Below are positions 49,344-58,177 of a stretch of 64,000 bases of DNA, one piece after another; position 1 is the stretch's first letter, and each line of letters starts with the position of its first letter. The notes beneath the pieces are model-generated. The model was not told where the DNA came from, ran no database searches, and saw only the letters and a program-made list of their open reading frames with translations. The DNA is from Mesorhizobium sp. NBSH29 (lineage in GTDB: Bacteria; Pseudomonadota; Alphaproteobacteria; Rhizobiales; Rhizobiaceae). The stretch covers positions 2,180,501-2,244,500 of the forward strand of contig NZ_CP045492.1 of NCBI RefSeq assembly GCF_015500055.1, written 5' to 3'. A program made the translations under genes and the position numbers.

Positions 49344-52300
49344 CGGCAGCGGCGGGCAAGAACGCAACCGGCTGGTTTGCAACGCCCTTGCGCGCCCTGT
49401 CGCCGCTCGACGCCGATAACGCGGCTGCCGAACTTGCAGATTTCTCTGATACCGCAGCCGAAGCGGATCTTTCGCGGTTGAGCGACTGGGCAAGGCAGGA
49501 GAGTGTGTCTGCGCAAACTCTTGCCGCCATCTTCGACCTGTCGCCCTTCATGCGGGACAGCGCCCGCCGCCACCCCGAAATGCTCGATCGGCTTTTCGAT
49601 GCCGGCATCCAGGATCGGTTGGAGGCGGTGCTTGTTGCAATCACTGCATCCGCGGCCGAACCGGGCATCACCGAGACCGGGTTGATGAAGGAGTTGCGGC
49701 TGCTGAAATCGGAAGCGCACTTTCTGATCGCGCTGGACGAGCTTTGGGGCGCCGCAACGACTGAAACCACCGTCACCCGCTTATCCGACTTGGCAGACGC
49801 CTGCGTTCGCTCAGCCATCGTATTCTTGCTTGGCGATGCGCACCGACAGGGCAAGTTGACACTGCCTGACCCGGAAAATAATCCGGCCCACGGCTCTGGC
49901 TGGATTGTGTTAGGCATGGGCAAGCTTGGCGCTCACGAGCTGAACTTCTCCTCAGACATCGATCTGATCGTGTTCGTCGACAGTCAGGCAGTTGCTATTA
50001 CCGACAGGTTTGAGTCCATCGAGCTTTTCGCCCGACTGACACGCCGTCTGGTCCGCATTCTTCAGGATCGCACCGAGCACGGCTATGTGTTCCGTACAGA
50101 TTTGCGTCTGCGTCCAGACCCGGGTTCGACGCCATTGGCGATCCCGGTCGAGGCGGCGCTCAACTATTATGAAAGCCGTGGCCAGAACTGGGAACGCGCT
50201 GCCATGATCAAGGCTCGGCCTGTGGCCGGTGATATTGCAGCCGGTCAGGCCTTCCTCAAGGAACTCCAACCTTATGTCTGGCGCAAATACATGGATTACG
50301 CGGCCATTGCCGATGTCCATTCGATCAAGCGCCAGATCCACGCCCACAAGGGCCATGGCGCAGTGGCGGTCAAGGGTCACAACGTCAAGCTGGGGCGCGG
50401 CGGCATTCGAGAGATCGAATTTTTCGTGCAAACGCAGCAACTGATCGCCGGCGGACGCTTTCCGGAACTGCGCGGCCGTGGCACCGTGGCGATGCTGGCT
50501 GGTCTATGCGCCCACGGCTGGATCAGCGTCGAAGCCAGTGAAGCGCTGGCTACGCAATACTGGTTTTTGCGCGGCGTTGAGCACGCCATTCAGATGGTTG
50601 CCGACGAGCAGTCACACACATTGCCCGAAGACGACGAGGGCATCGAGCGGATCGGCAAGATGCTTGGCTTCTCCACCGGAGAGGCTTTTGCCGAGGAATT
50701 TCGTACCTCGCTGAAACTGGTCGAAAGTCACTACGCGGCGCTGTTCGAGACAGCACCTGAATTGTCAGACGGTGTCGGCAATCTGGTCTTCACCGGAGAC
50801 GTAGACGACCCAGACACTCTGCACACACTGCAAAGTCTTGGCTTTGAACGGGCAAGCGATATTTGCCGGGTCATTCGCGGCTGGCATTTCGGCCGATACC
50901 GTGCCACCCAGTCAGCTGAAGCGCGCGAGCGCCTGACCGAACTGACGCCGGCACTTCTGGCCGCCTTTGGCAAGACAAGACGTGCCGATGAAGCGCTGTT
51001 GCGGTTTGACGAATTTCTATCGGGCCTGCCATCCGGCATCCAGCTGTTTTCGCTGCTGCAGAACAATCCGGCTCTGTTGAAGCTGCTCGCAATGATCATG
51101 GGTGCCGCCCCCCGCCTGGCCGCTATCATCACGCGGCGCGCCCACGTTTTTGACGGCCTGCTTGATCCGTTGCTGATGTCTGAACTGCCGTCGCGCGCGT
51201 ATCTCGCCGAGCGGCTACAGGCCTTCACCCAACACACCGTCCAGTATGAGGAAGTGCTCGACCGTCTACGCATCTTCAATGCCGAGCAAAAATTCCTGAT
51301 CGGTGTCCGACTGTTGACCGGGGCAATTGATGCCGCACGCGCCGCACGCGCTTTCTCGCATCTCGCGGATCTCACCATTGGCGCTGCGTTTGAGGCGGTT
51401 ACAGAGGAATTCGCCAGTCGCCATGGGCACATTGCCGGTGGCAAAGCGGTGGTGCTTGGCATGGGTAAGCTTGGCAGCCGCGAATTGTCTGCTGGCTCGG
51501 ATGTCGATCTGATCCTGCTTTATGACCATGATGCGGATGCAGAAGAATCCGACGGCGCAAAGCCACTCGCGCCTTCGCAGTATTACATCCGCCTGACCCA
51601 GCGCCTGATTGCGGCAGTTTCGGCTCCGACTGCCGAAGGTGTGCTGTATGAGCTGGACCTGCGGTTGCGCCCATCAGGGAACAAGGGACCGGTCGCCACC
51701 TATTTCGAGGCTTTCCGGAAATACCAGCAAAGCGAGGCCTGGACATGGGAGCACATGACGTTGACGCGGGCCCGTGTAATTGCCGGCGATGCTGCATTTG
51801 CGAAAACCGTCGAGCGGGAGATTGATGCAATCCTGGCACGGCCGCGCGATTTTGCCACGATAGCCCGCGAGGCCGGCGACATGCGCGCCCTGATCGAGAC
51901 AGAAAAGCCACCACGCACGGTCTGGGACCTGAAGCAGATCCCCGGCGGTTTGATAGATCTCGAATTCATCGCACAGGTTGCCGTGCTTACTGGAAGGACG
52001 GCTCTCACGGAGCGTTCCACGTCCACCCTTGAAGTGCTTTTAAACCTCAAAGGCGAATTTGCCGATGCCTCGACGGCTGATGATCTGGCGCGCGCTCATA
52101 CGCTCTATTCAGCGCTCTCCCAGACGATCAGGCTGTGCCTTGCCGGTGGCCTGCAACCCGAGGACATCCCGCCTGGACTGGCCGACATGCTGTTGGCCGC
52201 CACTGATCTACCGGATTTGCATGTGCTTGAAGCGCATGTCGACGAAACGGCGCAGAAGGTTCGAAAGACCTTCGATCTTCTGCTTCGGAGGAAAGCGTGA
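49340..52300 (+). CDS. glnE: Bifunctional glutamine synthetase adenylyltransferase/deadenylylase
   Basis: A 986-residue enzyme with two nucleotidyltransferase domains. The N-terminal deadenylylase motif is GMGKLGAHELNFSSDIDLIVF (about residue 192); the C-terminal adenylyltransferase motif is GMGKLGSRELSAGSDVDLILL (about residue 707). Both keep the metal-binding SDxDL. It adds or removes AMP on glutamine synthetase under PII control in nitrogen regulation. Full length and intact. Confidence 0.97.
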   Translation: MTAAAGKNATGWFATPLRALSPLDADNAAAELADFSDTAAEADLSRLSDWARQESVSAQTLAAIFDLSPFMRDSARRHPEMLDRLFDAGIQDRLEAVLVAITASAAEPGITETGLMKELRLLKSEAHFLIALDELWGAATTETTVTRLSDLADACVRSAIVFLLGDAHRQGKLTLPDPENNPAHGSGWIVLGMGKLGAHELNFSSDIDLIVFVDSQAVAITDRFESIELFARLTRRLVRILQDRTEHGYVFRTDLRLRPDPGSTPLAIPVEAALNYYESRGQNWERAAMIKARPVAGDIAAGQAFLKELQPYVWRKYMDYAAIADVHSIKRQIHAHKGHGAVAVKGHNVKLGRGGIREIEFFVQTQQLIAGGRFPELRGRGTVAMLAGLCAHGWISVEASEALATQYWFLRGVEHAIQMVADEQSHTLPEDDEGIERIGKMLGFSTGEAFAEEFRTSLKLVESHYAALFETAPELSDGVGNLVFTGDVDDPDTLHTLQSLGFERASDICRVIRGWHFGRYRATQSAEARERLTELTPALLAAFGKTRRADEALLRFDEFLSGLPSGIQLFSLLQNNPALLKLLAMIMGAAPRLAAIITRRAHVFDGLLDPLLMSELPSRAYLAERLQAFTQHTVQYEEVLDRLRIFNAEQKFLIGVRLLTGAIDAARAARAFSHLADLTIGAAFEAVTEEFASRHGHIAGGKAVVLGMGKLGSRELSAGSDVDLILLYDHDADAEESDGAKPLAPSQYYIRLTQRLIAAVSAPTAEGVLYELDLRLRPSGNKGPVATYFEAFRKYQQSEAWTWEHMTLTRARVIAGDAAFAKTVEREIDAILARPRDFATIAREAGDMRALIETEKPPRTVWDLKQIPGGLIDLEFIAQVAVLTGRTALTERSTSTLEVLLNLKGEFADASTADDLARAHTLYSALSQTIRLCLAGGLQPEDIPPGLADMLLAATDLPDLHVLEAHVDETAQKVRKTFDLLLRRKA

Positions 52301-52367
52301 TGTCAGCGATGGGACGCCGCCCGCGCTTTCCAGCATCGGGGGTAACGATGCAAAATGGAGACGACCA

Positions 52368-52811
52368 ATGACCAGCAACACAACCAAGCTTGCTCTCGCC
52401 TTTCTGGCCCTCGCTGCAGCGGGTGCCACTACTGTTTATGCAGCCGAAAAGAGCGGCCAGCGCCATCGTCCGGCGCTGAACTTCGAAAAGGCCGACGCCG
52501 ACAACAGCGGCGACGTTACCTTCGAGGAGTTTGCGGCGGCGATCAACGCGCGTTCGGGCATTGCCGACGCCGACGGCGACGGCAAGCTCACAGTCGACGA
52601 GATTGCCGGTGAGATCCAGCGCATGCGCGACAAGCGCATGGCCGAGCGCATCATCAAGCGCTTCGACACCGATGGCGACGGCGCGTTGACGATGACCGAG
52701 ATTGTATCGCGTCAAAAGAAGATGTTTGCCATGCTCGACCGCAATGATGACGGCAAGGTTACCAAAAACGAGATGCCGAGGGGCGGGAAGCACAAGTTCC
52801 GTCGCAATTAA
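52368..52811 (+). CDS. Secreted EF-hand calcium-binding protein
   Basis: A 147-residue protein with an N-terminal signal peptide (residues 1-25, ALAAAGATTVYA). Four EF-hand-like calcium loops follow: DADNSGDVTFEEF, DADGDGKLTVDEI, DTDGDGALTMTEI and DRNDDGKVTKNEM. Basic C-terminus. ATG 52368 is chosen over the longer upstream frame because it begins the signal peptide. It lies 67 bases after glnE and is followed by a terminator. Role: calcium-responsive periplasmic or secreted protein, details unknown. Confidence 0.88.
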   Translation: MTSNTTKLALAFLALAAAGATTVYAAEKSGQRHRPALNFEKADADNSGDVTFEEFAAAINARSGIADADGDGKLTVDEIAGEIQRMRDKRMAERIIKRFDTDGDGALTMTEIVSRQKKMFAMLDRNDDGKVTKNEMPRGGKHKFRRN

Positions 52812-52821
52812 CCTGACGGAG

Positions 52822-52850
52822 AAGCCCTCCGCCGATGGCGGGGGGCTTTT
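52822..52850 (+). terminator. Intrinsic terminator after the EF-hand gene
   Basis: AAGCCCTCCGCC pairs with GGCGGGGGGCTT (one T-G pair) across a GAT loop and is followed by TT, ten bases after the stop. It separates this operon from the converging kinase gene. Confidence 0.85.
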
Positions 52851-52861
52851 ACGCTGCCATT

Positions 52862-55204
52862 TTAAGCTGCCTTTTTGAGAACCTTGCGGCTGCGCGAGAT
52901 ATGCGCCTTGCGTACCGGGATACGCACCGAAACGATGGTGCCGACACCCTCGGTAGAGCGGATTTTCAGCGCCCCGCCGTGCAGTTCGGCCAGCGAACGC
53001 GATATCGCAAGCCCAAGCCCAGATCCGGTGTGGTTCTTCGAGAACTGGTTCTGCACCTGCTCGAACGGTCGGCCCAGTTTGCTCAGCGCATCCTTGGGGA
53101 TACCGCAGCCATTGTCCTCGATTGACAGGATCATCGCGCCCGCCACATTGCGTGCCCTGACCTGAATGCGCCCGCCCTGACCGGTGAATTTTACGGCATT
53201 GGACAACAGGTTGAGAGTGATCTGCTTGACCGCGCGGCGGTCCGCCACCAGGGCCATTTCGTCGGCGATCTTTGTTTCCACGGTGATGGACTTTTGCGCC
53301 GCTTGCAACGACACCACGCGCACCGTCTCCCGGATTAACGGACACAGGTCGATTTCCTCACGGTCGAGAGAGAACTGACCGGCCTCGATCTTCGACATGT
53401 CGAGAATGTCATTGATGACATTGAGCAGATAATTGCCGCTGCCATGAATGTCGCCGACATATTCCTGGTAGCGCTCGCAGCCGATCGGCCCGAACAGACC
53501 CTGCTGCATCAGTTCGGAAAACCCGATAATGGCGTTGAGGGGCGTGCGCAGCTCATGCGACATGTTGGCGAGGAATTCCGACTTCGCACGATTGGCTCCC
53601 TCAGCGCGCTCGGTCTCCTTCATATACTTGCGGTTGAGCTCGACCAGTTCGCGGGCGCGCTCCTGTTCGGCGCGGCGCGCAAGACTGAGATCGTGGATCG
53701 TCGCCATCAGGCGGCGTTCGCTGTCGACCAGCTTTTCCTGGTGCAGCTTCATCTGAGTAATGTCGGAACCGACAGACACCATGCCGCCATCACGGGTCCG
53801 CAGCTCATTGACCTGCAACCAGCGGCCATCGGCAAGCTGGCGTTCATAGGTGGTGGTGTCGCGGGATCCGTTGGCAAGCCGGCGCTCGGCTGCAGGCGGC
53901 ACCATCTTGCCTTCCAGTATCTCGCGTTCCGCACCGGACATGACATCACGCTCCGACAAGCCACTATCCTGCTGATATTTGGTGTTGCACATCACCAGGC
54001 GGTTGGCGCTGTCCCACAGTACGAAAGATTCGGTAATGTTCTCGATCGCCGTGCGCAGCCGCAGATCGGCAACTTCGGAGCGCTGGGCGAGGTTGCGCTG
54101 CTCAGTCACGTCGACAGCGATGCCGATGAGCTGGATCTCCGGTGCATCAGGATCGACAACATGCGCGCGTGCCCGCACCCAAACCCAGTGACCCTCGGCG
54201 TGCTTCATCCGGAACACCTGATCGATATGGTCGACCTCGCGAGACACGATCTGGTTGGCCAATGCAAACAGATCGCCGTCCTCGGCATGGATGATCTGTG
54301 CCACTTCGCCGAACGACAGCATCGTGTCGCACTGCTCATAGCCGAGCATTTCGTACATCGAGCCCGACCAGTACATCTTGCCGCGAACCATATCCCAGTC
54401 CCAAAGTCCGCAGCGACCGCGCACGAGCGCCAGGTCTATGCGCTGCTGTGCCTCAAGATAGATGCGGTCAGCACGCTGGGCGCGCGCAGCCTGGGTGAAA
54501 TAGGCGTAGAGGACGAGGAACAAAATCCCCGAAGTCAAAACGAACAGCGAAGCGTTGAGTGAGACCGCCTTGCTCCATTCAGCGAACACCGCGTCATGCG
54601 AGATCAGCGCCACCGCCGCACCATCGCGGTTCCCGGTAAGTCCAACGGCAGCATACCATTCCGCGCCATCGATTTTGACAGTCATGACGCCAGCCCGTTC
54701 GCCGAACATGAAAAGCGGCTGCCCGCCACCGATCATTTCTTGCAGCGGTTGGCCTTCAAGGCGCGCAGATTCCGGCGTCGCCGAAAGGACGACGAACTGG
54801 CTGTCGGTGACCGCCAGAATGTGGCGATTGCCCATTGAGCCATGCGCATTGGTGCGCTGAAGCAATTCCTGATGGATCCGGGGCAGGGGGTCGCCTTCGA
54901 TCTTTGCCAGCATCAGCGCATTTACCAGTTCGCCAGAAGCCAGGCCCAGCACCGCTTTGGCTGTGCGCTCGACATCATCACGCATGGCCATCAGAGACAT
55001 GGTGCGCGCGGCTGCAACGATAATCAGGAAGATGACGATTAGTGTGGGGATTGAGCGGCGCAGTACCGGCTCGTAAGACAACAGACGGCGATAGGCAGGC
55101 TCGGCGATAATATGCGCGGTGCCCGCGACATTACCGTTTCGGGAGGCATTGCGCTTGAAAAAACCGCGTCCCCAGGGCGCGTAGAACGCGTCCGCCTTTG
55201 CCAT
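52862..55204 (-). CDS. pleC: PleC-like PAS-domain sensor histidine kinase
   Basis: A 780-residue membrane kinase. Two transmembrane helices (about 52-72 and 218-238) enclose a periplasmic region. Cytoplasmic PAS domains follow (about 265-370, WDWDMVRGKMYWSGSMYEMLGYE; and 385-500, FVLWDSANRLVMCNTKYQ), then the H-box at H550 (SHELRTPLNAIIGFSE) and ATP domain with NLLSNAVKFTGQGG, DNGCGIPKD and GSGLGLAISRSLAELHGG. Domain layout and the rhizobial glnE-pleC-pepN order point to PleC, the DivK/PleD kinase-phosphatase of cell-cycle control. Three GANTC sites lie upstream. Confidence 0.8.
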   Translation of the reverse strand: MAKADAFYAPWGRGFFKRNASRNGNVAGTAHIIAEPAYRRLLSYEPVLRRSIPTLIVIFLIIVAAARTMSLMAMRDDVERTAKAVLGLASGELVNALMLAKIEGDPLPRIHQELLQRTNAHGSMGNRHILAVTDSQFVVLSATPESARLEGQPLQEMIGGGQPLFMFGERAGVMTVKIDGAEWYAAVGLTGNRDGAAVALISHDAVFAEWSKAVSLNASLFVLTSGILFLVLYAYFTQAARAQRADRIYLEAQQRIDLALVRGRCGLWDWDMVRGKMYWSGSMYEMLGYEQCDTMLSFGEVAQIIHAEDGDLFALANQIVSREVDHIDQVFRMKHAEGHWVWVRARAHVVDPDAPEIQLIGIAVDVTEQRNLAQRSEVADLRLRTAIENITESFVLWDSANRLVMCNTKYQQDSGLSERDVMSGAEREILEGKMVPPAAERRLANGSRDTTTYERQLADGRWLQVNELRTRDGGMVSVGSDITQMKLHQEKLVDSERRLMATIHDLSLARRAEQERARELVELNRKYMKETERAEGANRAKSEFLANMSHELRTPLNAIIGFSELMQQGLFGPIGCERYQEYVGDIHGSGNYLLNVINDILDMSKIEAGQFSLDREEIDLCPLIRETVRVVSLQAAQKSITVETKIADEMALVADRRAVKQITLNLLSNAVKFTGQGGRIQVRARNVAGAMILSIEDNGCGIPKDALSKLGRPFEQVQNQFSKNHTGSGLGLAISRSLAELHGGALKIRSTEGVGTIVSVRIPVRKAHISRSRKVLKKAA

Positions 55205-55258
55205 TGGTGGCTCCCCAGCTCAAGATTTACAGGATGATCCGGGGAACACTACACGTCC

Positions 55259-55288
55259 GAATCTTCAGTAAAGAATCAAAGCTGATTC
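55259..55288 (-). promoter_or_regulatory. Cluster of three GANTC (CcrM) sites upstream of pleC
   Basis: GAATC (55259-55263), GAATC (55273-55277) and GATTC (55284-55288) lie within 30 bases, 55-84 bases upstream of the pleC start. GANTC is the methylation target of CcrM, and clusters in promoters mark cell-cycle-timed genes in alphaproteobacteria. Confidence 0.5.
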
Positions 55289-55367
55289 GCAATGTCCATA
55301 GCTGCAGCTAAAAAAAGTTTTGTAGCAGCGTTTTTTCCTGATCCACGCTGCGGAAGCAGGGTGACTT

Positions 55368-58040
55368 TCAGGCTAGCGTCCGGTCGATGATGTCGCGAAG
55401 ATCGGCGGACAGGTTTTCAGTTGCCGCAATCCTGATGAGTGCTTCACGGGCCTTTGCCTGCCTAACCGGCTCAAGCGCCCGCCACGAACGAAGTGCGGTT
55501 GCCAGTCGTGCCGAAACCTGTGGATTGCGCTTCTCGACCGCCAGAACAGCGTCAACAAACAGCCGGTAGCCGCTGCCATCGGCGCGGTGGAAGCCGGTTT
55601 GGTTGGCGGTGGCAAAAGTTCCAATAAGCGATCGCACGCGGTTGGGGTTGCCGAGGGAAAAGGATGGATGCTGCATCAGCGCGCTAACCGTTTCCACCGC
55701 GTTGCCACCCGGCGCCGCTGCCTGGATCTGCAACCATTTGTCGAGCACCAGTGGGTCGTCGCGGAAGCGCGCCTCAAATTCGGCCAGCGCATCCTTGGCA
55801 TCCTGCGTATCGCCGAAGCGATGCGCGACAATGGCCAGTGCCGCGGCCCGGTCCGTCATGTTGGTGGCGTTCTTGAACGCGGTCGCTGCAAGATCCGGCG
55901 TGCCTGATGCTGCCGAAAGATAGTCGAGCATGACATTGCGCAGCGCGCGCTTCCCAGCACTTTCAGCATCAGGGCTGAACGCTCTGTCATCAGCCAATGT
56001 CTCATAGAGCAGGGCGAATGTCCCGCGGTTGGTACGAGCGATCTCCAGAAGGAGCGCCTCACGCGCCTCAAACACGCAGTCCGGATCAATATTTGTGCCG
56101 ATCTCGCGCGCGATGTCGGCTTCACCGGGCAGCGTTAGTGCCAACGCACGGAAGGCCGGCTCAAGCGTATCATCAGCGGCGATGGCGCCGATCAGGTCGG
56201 CAAGCTCGGATGCATAGGTGGGGATCTTGCCTCCGCGCCGCGTGCGTGAACCCGCAATCAACGCGTTGGTTACCAGCGTATTCAGCGATTGCCAGCGCGA
56301 GAACAGGTCGCTGTCATGTCGGGCAAGGAAATAATAGGCCTCCGGCTGCTGCTCCATAACCAGGGTGATGGGTGCCGAAAAGCCTCGGTTGAGCGAAATC
56401 GCCGGGCGCTCCGCAACCCCAGAGAACCGAACCGCATGGCGGCGCTTGTGAAGATGGATCACGCCGTCTTCAACCGTCGCGCCCTCGACGCTTTTATAGG
56501 CGATGTCGTTGCCATCCGTCCCCACGAGCCCGAAGGCAATCGGAATATGCATCAGCCGCTTGCGGCTTTCGAGCGGTGTTGGCGGCACCGATTGTTCGAT
56601 CTCAAGTGTCAGTTCGCCTCGCGCGGCATCATGTGTGGAAGTCACGCTGACATTGGGCGTGCCAGCCTGATGATACCACAGCGCAAACTGCGACAGGTCG
56701 CGACCCGAGGCATCCTCGAAGGCGCGCAGGAAATCCTCCACTGTCGCGGCTTCGCCGTCGTGGCGCTGGATATAGAGGTCCATACCAGCGCGGAAAACAT
56801 CATGCCCTAGAATTGTGCGGATCATCCGCACGACTTCCGAACCTTTTTCATAGACCGTCGCCGTGTAGAAATTGTTGATTTCGCGGTAGCGTCGCGGCCG
56901 TACCGGGTGAGCAAGCGGCCCCTGATCCTCGGGAAATTGATGTGCCCTCAAAGTGCGCACCTCTGAGATGCGCCGCACCACGCGCGAACGCTGGTCGGCG
57001 GAGAACTCATGATCCCGAAAAACGGTCAGCCCCTCCTTCAAGCAAAGCTGGAACCAGTCACGGCAAGTGATTCTGTTGCCTGTCCAATTGTGGAAATATT
57101 CATGTGCGATGATCGCCTCGATATTGGCGAAATCAGCGTCTGTTGCCGTCTCTTCGTCGGCTAGCACATATTTGTCATTGAACAGATTGAGGCCCTTGTT
57201 CTCCATCGCACCCATGTTGAAATCCGAGACGGCGACGATGTTGAAAACGTCGAGGTCATATTCGAGCCCGAAGGTTTCCTCGTCCCACCGCATCGAACGC
57301 TTCAGCGCGTCCATCGCATAGGTGGCCCGCTTTTCCTTGCCGTGTTCGACGTAGATGCCGAGATCTACCTTTTTCCCGGAGGCCGTGGTGAAGGTATCGC
57401 CAAGGCGGCCAAGATCGCCGGCAACCAGCGCGAACAGATAAGAGGGCTTGGGGAAGGGATCGTCCCACTCCGCAAAATGACGTCCATCAGGTAGCGTGCC
57501 GCTGTCTCCGGCATTGCCGTTGGAAAGGAGTACAGGTGCCTCTCCGACCGAGGCCTCGATGCGAACCTTGTAGATCGACAGGACATCCGGGCGATCAAGG
57601 AAGTAGGTGATGCGGCGAAACCCCTCCGCTTCGCACTGCGTGCAATAGACACCATTGGAGCGGTAGAGCCCCATCAGCTTGGAGTTGGCTGAAGGATTGA
57701 TGGCGGTTTCCATAGCAAGTACAAAACGCCCGGCAGCCGGCGGCTTCGGTATGATCAGCTGTTCAGGGCTCGCCGAATAAGCACTTGCATCGAGAGTCTG
57801 GCCGTCGATGCTGATCGAGGTAAGCACCAGCTCATCGCCGTCCAGAACCAGCGGCGATTCCTTAGATCCACCTTCGCGGCGTTCTATCGTCAGCTCTGCG
57901 CGAACGCGTGTATGATTTGGCGAGAGCCAGAAGACGAGATCGGTATACTTAATAAGGTAGTCGCTCGGGCGGTAATCTTCGAGACGAAATATCTGGCCGG
58001 TGTCTGAACGCATGGAGAAAACGCTTTCCTGTGTCGCCAA
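55368..58040 (-). CDS. pepN: Aminopeptidase N
   Basis: An 890-residue M1 metalloaminopeptidase. The GAMEN exopeptidase motif is in GAMENKGLNLF and the zinc site is HEYFHNW with a downstream Glu in TCRDWFQLCLKEGLTVF. The N-terminal beta domain, catalytic domain and helical C-terminal domain are all present, the usual gammaproteobacterial-type PepN length. It removes N-terminal amino acids from peptides in the cytoplasm. An ATG nine codons in (MRSDTGQ) is a possible shorter start. Confidence 0.96.
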   Translation of the reverse strand: MATQESVFSMRSDTGQIFRLEDYRPSDYLIKYTDLVFWLSPNHTRVRAELTIERREGGSKESPLVLDGDELVLTSISIDGQTLDASAYSASPEQLIIPKPPAAGRFVLAMETAINPSANSKLMGLYRSNGVYCTQCEAEGFRRITYFLDRPDVLSIYKVRIEASVGEAPVLLSNGNAGDSGTLPDGRHFAEWDDPFPKPSYLFALVAGDLGRLGDTFTTASGKKVDLGIYVEHGKEKRATYAMDALKRSMRWDEETFGLEYDLDVFNIVAVSDFNMGAMENKGLNLFNDKYVLADEETATDADFANIEAIIAHEYFHNWTGNRITCRDWFQLCLKEGLTVFRDHEFSADQRSRVVRRISEVRTLRAHQFPEDQGPLAHPVRPRRYREINNFYTATVYEKGSEVVRMIRTILGHDVFRAGMDLYIQRHDGEAATVEDFLRAFEDASGRDLSQFALWYHQAGTPNVSVTSTHDAARGELTLEIEQSVPPTPLESRKRLMHIPIAFGLVGTDGNDIAYKSVEGATVEDGVIHLHKRRHAVRFSGVAERPAISLNRGFSAPITLVMEQQPEAYYFLARHDSDLFSRWQSLNTLVTNALIAGSRTRRGGKIPTYASELADLIGAIAADDTLEPAFRALALTLPGEADIAREIGTNIDPDCVFEAREALLLEIARTNRGTFALLYETLADDRAFSPDAESAGKRALRNVMLDYLSAASGTPDLAATAFKNATNMTDRAAALAIVAHRFGDTQDAKDALAEFEARFRDDPLVLDKWLQIQAAAPGGNAVETVSALMQHPSFSLGNPNRVRSLIGTFATANQTGFHRADGSGYRLFVDAVLAVEKRNPQVSARLATALRSWRALEPVRQAKAREALIRIAATENLSADLRDIIDRTLA

Positions 58041-58177
58041 GGCTGTGGGGTTTATCTCCCATTGCCGGTTGGCACAACAAAAACGGCAATCCGGCCTTTA
58101 CAGATGCAGCAGTCCTCGACAAAACTGAAAACCGGCCTATCTCTAAGCCTGATCCCCAAAGCAGCCCCGGAGCAGTC

